From Aquirufa beregesia (GTDB lineage Bacteria; Bacteroidota; Bacteroidia; Cytophagales; Spirosomataceae), in the NCBI RefSeq assembly GCF_011090385.1, contig NZ_SEWW01000009.1, positions 1-64,000 on the forward strand: 64,000 nucleotides of DNA. Reading direction: 5' to 3'. A program made the position numbers and the translations under genes. Positions 33,977 to 42,182 of this stretch are shown here, one piece after another (the first letter of the stretch is position 1; every line of letters begins with the position of its first letter). Below the pieces are notes generated by a model that saw nothing but the letters and a program-made list of their open reading frames with translations, did no database searches and was not told the DNA's origin.

Positions 33977-35695
33977 ATGATGCGCATTGGTATATTTTTT
34001 GGGGGGCCGGCTCGTGAACGTGAAATTAGTTTTGCTGGTGGAAAAACTGCCATGGCACACATCAATAAAGCCCTTTTTCAGCCTGTACCTGTTTTTGTGG
34101 ATAGTTTGGGGAATTTCATTTTGATCCAAGAAGAACTGATTCATGCCAGCTCTATTCGGGATTTTTTCCCTCCTAAACGATTTCAAGACGATATTTTCTC
34201 GGTGTATATTGAATCTTTGAGGGATTTATCGCAACCAGCATACCAACAAATTATTTCGGAAATTGGGCAGCTTATACAGCCTCATGAATTCTCTCAGTAC
34301 TTTGATTTTGCATTCCTAGCCATGCATGGGCCTGCTGCTGAAGATGGCAGTATTCAAGGATTATTGGAATGGTTTGGCATGCCTTATTCAGGACCTGGAT
34401 TATTGGGGTCTTCCATTGGTATCGACAAAGCCAAACAAAATGATTGGCTAAAAAAGAGTGTTGGATTGGACAAAAAGTACTTTGTCCTTCAGCGAGAAGA
34501 CTACGAGAAATACGGTAGAGAAACACTTTTTGAACAAGTAAAAAAAGAAATTGGTATTCCTTTTGTAGCCAAAGCTCCCCACCAAGGCTCTTCCATTGGT
34601 TTAGCCTTTGTCAAAAAAGACTCTTTGGAGGATTTCGACAATGCCATCAAGAAATGCTTATTTATCCAAGAGATTTACCGAGAAGATTGGTTGAATTTGA
34701 CGGAAGAAGATAAATTAGTTTTATTACAAAAAATGGTGAACCTAGACGAAGGAATAGGTTTCCCTGTTCGATTTAATCACCAAAACTATCAGCATCCTGC
34801 CGATTTACTCGCCAGTTTGCAAGAGTATTTCAAATTAAGTGTCACCAAGGCAAGCATACATTCTATCCATTCGGAAGATGCCATTTTATTGGAATCTTTT
34901 GTCCATGGAAATGAATTCAGTTGCGGCGTCATTCAAAGTCCCAAAGGACGAACCGTTGCCTTACCTCCTACCGAAATTGTCATCGATGAATCCGTAGAAG
35001 TGTTTGATTTCAATGCCAAATACAAATCGAAAGCTACGCGCAAACGCATTCCTATGGATGCTAGCTTAGCTGACTTGCAGCAAATCCAAAAAATGGTTTG
35101 TCAGGCATTCAATGATTTAGGCTTTGGGGTATGTACCCGAATTGATGGGTTCTTGTCTGATGATGGTGTCGTGGTTTTACATGACCCGAATACCATTCCG
35201 GGCATGTCGCCTAGCTCATTGATTTTCAAACAAATGGCCGAAATTGGTTTGACAATAACCGATTCGATCACTTATTTCATTCGTCAATCCTTACGAGAGA
35301 GAATGCGCACAGGTAAGAATTACCATGCCATTCGCAAGCAGTTGGAAGCACTGGATTCGGAAATCAAATCAGAACTAGAGGCACAAAGACAACAAGAGAA
35401 AATTATCTTAGAAATTAGAGGAAATAATTCGACTGAACTAGAAGCCAGTTTTGAAGCAGTAAAAAAACAAGCGCATGCTTTATCAGCTTCAGGCAAACAA
35501 GCTTTTCAGGTTCAAACACCTGTTATTTTAGAAGAAGGGGAAATTTTGATTACAATCAATATTGCTCAATGGAACAAAGATTCTGCTGCAGAAATGCTGG
35601 AATCTATCTCCAAAGGAGTACATCCATTGATCGCACAAACGCATCAATTAGCACAGGAAATTACGGAGTTTTACACCAACATTAAAACGGCTTAA
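33977..35695 (+). CDS. D-alanine-D-alanine ligase family ATP-grasp protein
   Basis: The 572-residue protein has the Ddl layout: IGIFFGGPAREREISF, AMHGPAAEDGSIQGLLEWFG, then the ATP-grasp core (VAKAPHQGSSIGLAFV, LLESFVHGNEFSCGV) and the terminal loop DPNTIPGMSPSSLIFK. It is more than 200 residues longer than E. coli Ddl, with an insert in the ATP-grasp core (about 225-290) and a C-terminal extension from about 435. A long form is not unusual in the phylum, but a dedicated peptidoglycan role is not proven. It is cotranscribed with mrp and nifU. In-frame ATG one codon later is possible. Confidence 0.85.
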   Translation: MMRIGIFFGGPAREREISFAGGKTAMAHINKALFQPVPVFVDSLGNFILIQEELIHASSIRDFFPPKRFQDDIFSVYIESLRDLSQPAYQQIISEIGQLIQPHEFSQYFDFAFLAMHGPAAEDGSIQGLLEWFGMPYSGPGLLGSSIGIDKAKQNDWLKKSVGLDKKYFVLQREDYEKYGRETLFEQVKKEIGIPFVAKAPHQGSSIGLAFVKKDSLEDFDNAIKKCLFIQEIYREDWLNLTEEDKLVLLQKMVNLDEGIGFPVRFNHQNYQHPADLLASLQEYFKLSVTKASIHSIHSEDAILLESFVHGNEFSCGVIQSPKGRTVALPPTEIVIDESVEVFDFNAKYKSKATRKRIPMDASLADLQQIQKMVCQAFNDLGFGVCTRIDGFLSDDGVVVLHDPNTIPGMSPSSLIFKQMAEIGLTITDSITYFIRQSLRERMRTGKNYHAIRKQLEALDSEIKSELEAQRQQEKIILEIRGNNSTELEASFEAVKKQAHALSASGKQAFQVQTPVILEEGEILITINIAQWNKDSAAEMLESISKGVHPLIAQTHQLAQEITEFYTNIKTA

Positions 35696-35699
35696 TCTT

Positions 35700-36218
35700 A
35701 TGGAAATCAACCCATTGCAATATCCCATTGGAAAATTTGCAGCTCCTGAAACGATCACTCCAGAAATTCGAAAAGCTTGGATACAGACATTAGCTGAATT
35801 TCCAGAAAAACTAAAACAAGCAGTAGCTAGCATGTCGGATGAAACCTTAGCGAAACATTACCGTCTTGGTGGATGGACAGCGCGTCAAGTGATTCATCAC
35901 GTCAATGACAGCCACATGAATTCATTTATTCGATTCAAATTGGCGCTAACGGAAGAAAATCCTATCATCAAACCATACTCAGAAGCAGATTGGGCGAATT
36001 TACCAGATGGTAACGAAGCTCCCATCGAATGGTCCTTGGAAGGAATCAAATACGTTCACTTACGTTGGGTGTATTTATTAAACACCTTACAAGAATCTGA
36101 TTGGAAAAAGGCCTATATCAACCCAGAAAGAGGCATTACCTATCCATTAGACCGAGCCTTGGGTATCTACGCTTGGCATTGCGACCATCATTTGGCACAT
36201 GTTTTATCGGTGAAATAG
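35700..36218 (+). CDS. YfiT-type DinB-like putative thiol transferase or hydrolase
   Basis: The 172-residue protein matches the YfiT/BstA subgroup of DinB proteins: PIGKFAAPETIT, GGWTARQVIHHVNDSHMNS (metal His about 65-72) and YAWHCDHHLAHVLS (His triad about 156-164). Members act as bacillithiol transferases or unknown metal hydrolases; Bacteroidota members often coexist with bacillithiol. It is last in the mrp run and is followed by a terminator. Compare the more divergent DinB protein at 10768-11286. Confidence 0.88.
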   Translation: MEINPLQYPIGKFAAPETITPEIRKAWIQTLAEFPEKLKQAVASMSDETLAKHYRLGGWTARQVIHHVNDSHMNSFIRFKLALTEENPIIKPYSEADWANLPDGNEAPIEWSLEGIKYVHLRWVYLLNTLQESDWKKAYINPERGITYPLDRALGIYAWHCDHHLAHVLSVK

Positions 36219-36220
36219 CG

Positions 36221-36252
36221 AAAAGAAAGAGCGTATTAACTCTCTTTCTTTT
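36221..36252. terminator. Terminator overlapping the SPFH gene end
   Basis: AAAAGAAAGAG (36221-36231) pairs exactly with CTCTTTCTTTT (36242-36252), with a T-tract on the plus strand. The right arm encodes the last codons of the SPFH gene. Confidence 0.65.
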
Positions 36253-37177
36253 TGTTTTGTTTGATAGTTTGCAACTGGTTGACACTCATCATTTGCTGCA
36301 TGGTTCTTTGCATATTATCGGCAGAACCATCTAAGAAAATCACGTTTCCGTTCGACTGCTCTCCAAATTGTTTGATGGCTTCCGTCCACATGGAAAACAA
36401 AATCACCGAAGTATCTAAATTTGCCTGCTGCATTTCTCGGGCGGCATCCGTCATCCCTTTGGCTACTTCTTGACGGAAAAGGGCAACACCTTGACCACGC
36501 AATTGAGCTGCTTCTCGCTCCGCATTGGCAGAAATTTTGATGGCATTACCTTCTGCCTCAGCCGCTTTAGTTTTGGTAATCAATAGGGCTTGACCTTCAT
36601 TTTCAGCAGCGGCTTTTAAGTTATTGGAAGCTACGACTTGGCTCATGGATTTTAGAATGACCTCGTCAAAAGTGATGTCATTTAATTGTAAATCTTGTAA
36701 GTGATAGCCCCATTCTTCCATGACTTGGTCGATTTGGTCTTTCACATAAGAAACAATTTCCTTGCGTAAACTTAAGATTTCACTTTGACGTTTAGTGGCC
36801 ACAAAGGAACGAATGGAGCCTTCTACCGTTCTGACCAAAGTTTGCATGAGGCTTTGGGCATCAATGAATTTATAGGCCACATTTTTGATGGTTTCTTCTT
36901 CTTGGTTGATGACCGAATACAGCAACATGGATTTAAAGTACACATTGGCTTGGTCAATGGTGATCGCCTGAAATTCCAATTCTATGGAGCGATTTTGGAT
37001 AGAAATGACTTTGTAGACACTTTCTATCAGCGGAATTTTAAAGTTCAAACCTGGATGAAGGATGCGCTGGTACTTACCAAACATGGATATAACGGCAATA
37101 TTACCTTGTTGGACAGTCACTAAACTAAAGAATATCAGCACGATGCCAATGATTCCAAAAATGAGTAAAGTAGTCAT
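36236..37177 (-). CDS. SPFH/Band 7 (stomatin-like) membrane protein
   Basis: The 313-residue protein has an N-terminal anchor helix (about 3-23), then a Band-7 domain (YQRILHPGLNFKIPLIESVY, SIELEFQAITIDQANVYF) and a coiled tail of Ala/Glu-rich heptads (about 190-270, EAEGNAIKISANAEREAAQL). Such proteins scaffold membrane microdomains. It is monocistronic on the minus strand. The end is overlapped by a hairpin. Confidence 0.93.
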   Translation of the reverse strand: MTTLLIFGIIGIVLIFFSLVTVQQGNIAVISMFGKYQRILHPGLNFKIPLIESVYKVISIQNRSIELEFQAITIDQANVYFKSMLLYSVINQEEETIKNVAYKFIDAQSLMQTLVRTVEGSIRSFVATKRQSEILSLRKEIVSYVKDQIDQVMEEWGYHLQDLQLNDITFDEVILKSMSQVVASNNLKAAAENEGQALLITKTKAAEAEGNAIKISANAEREAAQLRGQGVALFRQEVAKGMTDAAREMQQANLDTSVILFSMWTEAIKQFGEQSNGNVIFLDGSADNMQRTMQQMMSVNQLQTIKQNKKKES

Positions 37178-37293
37178 GGTTATTTAGGGGGATTATAATT
37201 TACAAAAACAGCTTAAACTAGGGATTTTCCCCGATGATACTGGGCAATAAATGATGAATGGTTTTGGGGTTAGGGAGATGGGCGAGTGGCTTT

Positions 37294-37884
37294 TTATAAT
37301 TTTCTCGTTTCTACAATTTCCTTTATTTCCATCAAAATAATTCCTAAATCGGCTACTTTTCTATCCTTACTAAGGATATCTTCAGAAACTTCTACAGAAG
37401 GAGTATAGACCATTCCATTTACATAATTTTTAAAATCCCCTTTTAAAAATTTTTTAAATTTTCCTTTAACCAAATAGGTTTTCCCATTCTGAATCATTTT
37501 AATTTTCTCTGGAGATATCAGACCAATTATATCAAAATTTGTATTTTGTAAAATATTATTAAAATCCAAAGAATCACTTTTGATATAATGCGAAATGAAT
37601 ATAGCGGCATATTTCCCTTTTTCATACTCATTTATTTCCCCCAGTTCAAGTGGGAAATCCTCGAGAATCCCGTTTTCAATTTGATTTTGTATCTCTATTT
37701 TAAACTTTTCATTTATCTCTTTATGAATAATATCATTTTGATTCCAATTAGGGTTGCTTTCGAAAAATCCATTTAAAAATACTTCAAGTTTGATTTCTTT
37801 TCTCTTAATAATTTTAGATTCATTACAGCTGTAAATTATTATTGAAATCAGTATAATGCTTAAAAACTTGTAACTTATTTTCAT
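37294..37884 (-). CDS. Putative lipoprotein, unknown
   Basis: The 196-residue A+T-rich protein begins MKISYKFLSIILISIIIYSC, a lipoprotein signal with Cys20. No family is recognised. Three adjacent minus-strand genes (this, 38027-38269 and 38334-38903) share the A+T-rich style and small size, but have different N-termini, so they may be a small acquired set. Confidence 0.6.
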   Translation of the reverse strand: MKISYKFLSIILISIIIYSCNESKIIKRKEIKLEVFLNGFFESNPNWNQNDIIHKEINEKFKIEIQNQIENGILEDFPLELGEINEYEKGKYAAIFISHYIKSDSLDFNNILQNTNFDIIGLISPEKIKMIQNGKTYLVKGKFKKFLKGDFKNYVNGMVYTPSVEVSEDILSKDRKVADLGIILMEIKEIVETRKL

Positions 37885-38026
37885 ATCTAATTTATAATTT
37901 AATTGACATATTGATACAATATATATAACAAGTCTAAAACTCGTGTAAAAATCAGAATAACTAGAAAATCAAATTTCTTTTACGTTTAGTGAATTTTCAA
38001 CCCCATTTTTTTGTCATATGAGATTT

Positions 38027-38269
38027 CTAATCTTTGCCTTCAATATAATCACCATCGATAGATTCAACATTTTTCCAAACCCAGTCGCACATTTGACGAG
38101 TATTTGATAATTCAGGGGAACCCAATAATCTTGCTATTGGCTTAGCCATTTTAAGTTCATATACTTGATATTCATAATTATTCAAATGGTTATCCCAATA
38201 TCGATGCACCATATAAGTTCTTCCACTTTTGTCTTGATACTGTCTTACAAAGAATTTTGGTGTTGGCAT
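38027..38269 (-). CDS. Small unknown protein
   Basis: The 80-residue protein reads MPTPKFFVRQYQDKSGRTYM and continues with aromatic-rich segments (VHRYWDNHLNNYEYQVYEL) to an acidic C-terminus. It has no signal peptide or helix-turn-helix. Function unknown; it sits between two secreted-protein genes. Confidence 0.5.
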   Translation of the reverse strand: MPTPKFFVRQYQDKSGRTYMVHRYWDNHLNNYEYQVYELKMAKPIARLLGSPELSNTRQMCDWVWKNVESIDGDYIEGKD

Positions 38270-38333
38270 ATAATCAATCAGATAAAATATATTTGCATTT
38301 GTTTGTAAATACTTTTGTCAAAGTAAAGCGCAC

Positions 38334-38903
38334 TTACTTTGAAAGTAATTTTTTCTTAAGAGCATCATATTCCTCCTTTGTTAAAACTCCATCATCCAGA
38401 AGCTTTTTGAGTTTAGCTAATTCATCACCAATGCTTAATTCATGCTTAATTTCAACAACAGTTCCATTTGATTTATTTGGTCTATATTTTTCTGGAACTA
38501 CTACCTCCCCAAATGCAATTGCACTTTCTATATCACATTCATAATTAACTATATTACCTCCCCCTAATATAAGGTAATAAGTAAAACCTCTTTTTTTCGT
38601 TCCTTCTTTTCTGAATTTTTTAACTTTAAAAAGATGTCCATTCCACTTTCTTCCAACAGCACCTTGTGAAGGAGCTCCTGCCGTCAACCATGATGTAGTC
38701 GAAATTGTAATGTACTTAAAATCTCCATTGGGTAATGATCCCGAACCTAATTTTAAGTCTTGGCCTTCATAAATTTTATATCCACTTAAAGTATACAAAG
38801 TGTCATTTTCAATTTTGGGCAATTCTGTTTCTTGAGCAAATGAATTAAAAGAAGTCAAAAAAATGAATATTGCTAACAGCAGAAATTTAAAAGTCATTTT
38901 CAT
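38334..38903 (-). CDS. Exported protein with C-terminal SHOCT-like helix pair
   Basis: The 189-residue protein has a signal peptide (to about residue 24, FNSFAQE). The middle is strand-rich (LSGYKIYEGQDLKLGSGSLP). The C-terminal LSIGDELAKLKKLLDDGVLT followed by KEEYDALKKKLLSK matches the short SHOCT domain often found at the end of small bacterial proteins. Role unknown. Confidence 0.7.
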   Translation of the reverse strand: MKMTFKFLLLAIFIFLTSFNSFAQETELPKIENDTLYTLSGYKIYEGQDLKLGSGSLPNGDFKYITISTTSWLTAGAPSQGAVGRKWNGHLFKVKKFRKEGTKKRGFTYYLILGGGNIVNYECDIESAIAFGEVVVPEKYRPNKSNGTVVEIKHELSIGDELAKLKKLLDDGVLTKEEYDALKKKLLSK

Positions 38904-39056
38904 TAAATATATTTTAGATGTTTCCCAAATCTATTTAAAAATGATTTATAAAAATCTACTTCTAGTATTTTATTTCCATTTACAGATTTTTATTAAGTTT
39001 TAACCAAGTAAATTATGAACAAATTAGACAATGCTTACAATCACTAAACAAAATCC

Positions 39057-39188
39057 CTACCTCCCCTTCTCTACCTTCTTCTTATTCCAAGGAGCCGTGG
39101 TATTTTTAGCCATATCAATCGCTAAGGCCACCATCAATAGCGTGAACAGAATGAGTACCCAACGGAAAATTTTCTGATTTTTATTCAT
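39057..39188 (-). CDS. 43-residue membrane micro-protein coupled to the phosphatase gene
   Basis: The start ATG shares its A with the TAA stop of the SixA-like gene (TAATG at 39187-39191), a typical re-initiation junction. The peptide begins MNKNQKIFRWVLILFTLLMV, one membrane helix, then ends in a basic tail (TTAPWNKKKVEKGR). Coupling and a clean helix support it as a real gene. Function unknown. Confidence 0.65.
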   Translation of the reverse strand: MNKNQKIFRWVLILFTLLMVALAIDMAKNTTAPWNKKKVEKGR

Positions 39189-39664
39189 TATACCACCTGT
39201 GGATTAAAATGAAAGACTAGATCACCCGCTCCTTTACTTAACTCAACAGGTGAGTCTGCATACTGAAAACGCAAATAACAACAGCCACCCGTTTCCATTT
39301 GAATCAAAGTCCCAGAATAATAGGATGCCACATAAGAAATAGAAGGGTTATGTGCCACCAAATAAATCACCGGTCTACTTTGCTTTTCTATCATGTTGAC
39401 ATAATCTGGGCCAGAGGCTTGATACCAACAAGCATCCAAATTCAATGGTCCCACAATCCCCAGTTCACTTCGCAAGGCAGTGGCTGTTTCCATGGTTCTT
39501 TTGGTATCCGAACATAACCACAAACCAGAAGGTAAATGAACCGATTTGAACTTTTGGGCCAATAAACTAACCTCCTCCATTCCTTGCAAGGATAATGGAC
39601 GCTCTTTGTCGGGCTGATCGTAGGGTCCTGAATGAGCATGACGTATTAATATGAGATCAATCAT
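39188..39664 (-). CDS. SixA-like histidine phosphatase
   Basis: The 158-residue protein has the histidine-phosphatase RHG motif as LILIRHAHSGPYD (catalytic His8-9 region) and a second conserved His in YLVAHNPSI. It is the size of SixA proteins, which remove phosphate from histidine. It overlaps the upstream gamma carbonic anhydrase gene by four bases (ATGA) and the downstream micro-protein gene by one. Confidence 0.88.
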   Translation of the reverse strand: MIDLILIRHAHSGPYDQPDKERPLSLQGMEEVSLLAQKFKSVHLPSGLWLCSDTKRTMETATALRSELGIVGPLNLDACWYQASGPDYVNMIEKQSRPVIYLVAHNPSISYVASYYSGTLIQMETGGCCYLRFQYADSPVELSKGAGDLVFHFNPQVV

Positions 39665-40164
39665 GATTCAAAATCTGCTTGAGTGATGAGTGGATATTCG
39701 CCTTTCGCATGTTTTTCTCCCATGTTAATGTAATGGGGTGGACCGTATTTTAATCGCTCTATCTGCGATTCATTCAGTGTTTTTACCACTTTGGCAGGTG
39801 TCCCTAAGACTAAAGAATAATCGGGTATTTCCATCCCTTCCGTCACCAAGGCATGTGCCCCAATCAAACAGTACTTACCTATTTTAGCCCGGTTTAAGAC
39901 TGTGGCATGCATGCCTATCAAACTCCCCTCTCCTACTTCTGCTCCATGTACAATAGCCGAATGTCCAACGGTCACAAATTTCCCCAAAATGGTTTTATCT
40001 CCCTCATCAGCATGTAATACGGCATTATCCTGCACATTACAACCTTCCCCCAAATGAATTTCTTCTACATCTGCTCGGATGACAGCTCCATACCAAATCG
40101 ACACGTCGGGTGAAATAAAAACTCTGCCCATTACTGAGGCTGTTGGTGCAATGAATATCGCCAT
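39661..40164 (-). CDS. Gamma-class carbonic anhydrase family protein
   Basis: The 167-residue protein is a left-handed beta-helix of hexapeptide repeats (SLIGMHATVLNRAKIGKYCL). The three zinc-ligand histidines lie in DNAVLHADEGD, TVGHSAIVHG and are in order. It resembles YrdA/CaiE-type anhydrase proteins; activity is likely but not certain. It heads the coupled set with sixA and the micro-protein. Confidence 0.92.
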   Translation of the reverse strand: MAIFIAPTASVMGRVFISPDVSIWYGAVIRADVEEIHLGEGCNVQDNAVLHADEGDKTILGKFVTVGHSAIVHGAEVGEGSLIGMHATVLNRAKIGKYCLIGAHALVTEGMEIPDYSLVLGTPAKVVKTLNESQIERLKYGPPHYINMGEKHAKGEYPLITQADFES

Positions 40165-40440
40165 AGGAGATTATGTAGGTTTAAATATAGCTACTTCCGA
40201 AAATTACTGATTAATTTCTGTCTTTCCATTTCCTTTAGTATTTTCTGTTATTTGAAAATAGGAAAAACCCTTTAGGTCGTCTAACGGTTGAGATTCTGTC
40301 TTGTCCTGATATAGGTTGACAGTTTTTAGGACGACTCAGCTGGTAGTTATCGAACATTAATATTTTGGATTTTCCGATATGTATTTATTGAAGCAATACA
40401 TGTTATTTTATATCGCACTCTACTTTAATGCGATTACTTA

Positions 40441-40472
40441 GGTATTTCTTTTTTTTAAAAAAAAGAAATACC
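40441..40472. repeat. Perfect 32-base palindrome, GGTATTTC-T8/A8-GAAATACC
   Basis: Positions 40441-40456 and 40457-40472 are exact complements with no loop. Shorter versions occur at 47350-47377 and 61676-61705. Confidence 0.6.
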
Positions 40473-40590
40473 GTAAAATTGGATTTTAAGTGATGTTATT
40501 TATGAGCTGATTCAAAAGAACTATAATCACACCATTTACCATGGCCTTTAATTTTTATAAAAAGAAAGACTTTGGAGGTTTTGAAACTGC

Positions 40591-40649
40591 TAAATTTTTA
40601 TTTAAGATGTATTATTAATAAACCCAAAGTCAACCTATTTCAGGACAAG
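40591..40649. repeat. 59-base direct repeat, copy A
   Basis: Aligns with 40699-40757 in the same orientation; shared core TTATTAATAAACCC and TCAACCTA, then TCAGGACAAG. It includes the right end of the 40298 element. Confidence 0.6.
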
Positions 40650-40698
40650 ACCACATTTAGCTTTAAAAATGAAAAAGCCAGTTGATTTATATGCAGCT

Positions 40699-40757
40699 TA
40701 ATTTATATTTACAATGAATTATTAATAAACCCAACTTTCAACCTATATCAGGACAAG
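40699..40757. repeat. 59-base direct repeat, copy B
   Basis: Partner of 40591-40649, exactly 108 bases downstream. A reverse copy of its end and TTATTAATAAACC block occurs at 61596-61634. Confidence 0.6.
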
Positions 40758-40948
40758 GTATTCTACATTTTACAATACTAGGTTGATCCCAACAAAAGAT
40801 TGAAAAGGAAATTATAAAGTATAAATGAATGTGGCGCCATTCTACAATCTAAATTCCCCCTAATCCCTAATAACTAAACCCTAATCACTATATTTCTACA
40901 TTCTACATTTCCACAATAACTACTAATTATTTTCCTTTTCTTTGATGC

Positions 40949-41485
40949 ATGAAACAATTGTTCGAGCATTTTTCCTGGAAGCCATCTGACACCTTACTTT
41001 CCTTAGGTTGTGGGTCTGCTTGGTGGGAAGTAAATCTCTTGCTGCATCGGCCTTGTCGGGAAATCATTCTTGTTGACCCCAATACCCAAATATTGAGCAT
41101 GGAAGCGGTACAAGAAAGTATTGATTACTTCGAAAAAAAACAATCCTTATCCTTTTCCATTCAAGTCCAAATTTTCCATAAACCCATTGCTCAGCTTCCC
41201 ATTGCCCCCCAAAGCATTGATGGTATTTTCGTATTCAATGCCTGGCATGAATTAACCCCTTTGGAAGAAATTCTTCCAGCTTTGAAACGTATAGTAAAAC
41301 CCGGCGGATGGATTTTATTAGAGGAAGAATTGTCCCTTAATCATCGTCGTATCCATGAAGGATGTGCCAAAGACCTGTACTTTCAAGAAGAAATAGACCT
41401 TCAAATGGCTCGAATACAATTTCAAATCAGTCAAAAACTAGTCAAGGAGAAGCAGACCTTTTACTTAAAATACGTAAATCGCTGA
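40949..41485 (+). CDS. SAM-dependent class I methyltransferase
   Basis: The 178-residue protein has the class I motif LLSLGCGSAWWEVNLLL (about 16-32), with the acidic post-I residue in IILVDPNTQ, and a later PGGWILLEEE block (about 128-137). The substrate is unknown. It lies upstream of udk with a separate start; repeats lie before it. Confidence 0.85.
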   Translation: MKQLFEHFSWKPSDTLLSLGCGSAWWEVNLLLHRPCREIILVDPNTQILSMEAVQESIDYFEKKQSLSFSIQVQIFHKPIAQLPIAPQSIDGIFVFNAWHELTPLEEILPALKRIVKPGGWILLEEELSLNHRRIHEGCAKDLYFQEEIDLQMARIQFQISQKLVKEKQTFYLKYVNR

Positions 41486-41552
41486 AAACCTGTCTTTTTT
41501 TGAGGTATAATTAAATGCTTTTCGCAAATTTGTATTCGAATTCGCTACATCA

Positions 41553-42182
41553 ATGACCCCAACCAACGAAAGACCCTATATCATCGGAATCACCGGTGGA
41601 AGTGCCTCAGGAAAAACGCTGTTTTTGCAAAAACTCATGGCCCAGTTCCCTTCCGAAGAAATCTGTCTTTTATCTCAAGATAATTATTACCGTCCCAAGC
41701 AAGACCAAACCAAAGACGAAAATGGTATTGAGAATTTTGATTTACCAGGTGCCATTGATGATGAAGCTTTTGCCAAAGACGTAGAGAAACTGCGGTCAGG
41801 CGAAATTGTGACACGGGAAGAATACACCTTCAATAACTCGACTAAGATCCCCAATATCCTACATTTTTACCCACGCAAAATTTTGGTAGTAGAAGGCATT
41901 TTTGTTTTCCATTTTCCGGAAGTAGCCAAACTGTTGGACTTGAAAATATTCATTGACGCACAAAACAAAATTAAATTGAAACGTCGAATCAAGCGGGATA
42001 ACGAAGAAAGAGGGTATGATTTACAGGATGTGATGTACCGCTGGAAATACCACGTAAAACCGACTTATGAAGAATTCATTCGCCCACATAAAAAGAGCTG
42101 CGACATTGTTATCCCGAACAATATCCATTTTGAAAAAGGACTTGAAGTGATTGTTCACTACCTAAAATCACGCACTAAGTAA
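41553..42182 (+). CDS. udk: Uridine kinase
   Basis: Udk phosphorylates uridine and cytidine in pyrimidine salvage. The 209-residue protein has the P-loop GGSASGKTLF (about 13-22), SQDNYYRPKQDQTKD, PGAIDDEAF and VEGIFVFH with the usual KRRIKRDNEERG lid helix. It ends 15 bases inside the end of the convergent nadB gene. Confidence 0.95.
   Translation: MTPTNERPYIIGITGGSASGKTLFLQKLMAQFPSEEICLLSQDNYYRPKQDQTKDENGIENFDLPGAIDDEAFAKDVEKLRSGEIVTREEYTFNNSTKIPNILHFYPRKILVVEGIFVFHFPEVAKLLDLKIFIDAQNKIKLKRRIKRDNEERGYDLQDVMYRWKYHVKPTYEEFIRPHKKSCDIVIPNNIHFEKGLEVIVHYLKSRTK

Larger units (their letters stand above)
40298..40651. mobile_element. MITE-like or deleted IS element with 23-base terminal repeats
   Basis: The left end starts GTCTTGTCCTGATATAGG (40298) and the right end at 40629-40651 is its reverse complement with one mismatch over 23 bases. 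No transposase is inside. Single ends of the same type occur at 40738-40757 and 61596-61617. A target duplication is not evident. Confidence 0.5.
40165..40948. other. 784-base gene-free repeat region
   Basis: No coding sequence is credible. It contains the 354-base element (40298-40651), a perfect 32-base palindrome, two 59-base direct repeats and ATTCTACATT-type repeats at 40761-40770 and 40886-40903. Confidence 0.6.

Noticed and set aside
40591-40757. CRISPR-like array from the 59-base repeats
   Set aside because: Only two copies, no uniform spacers and no cas genes.
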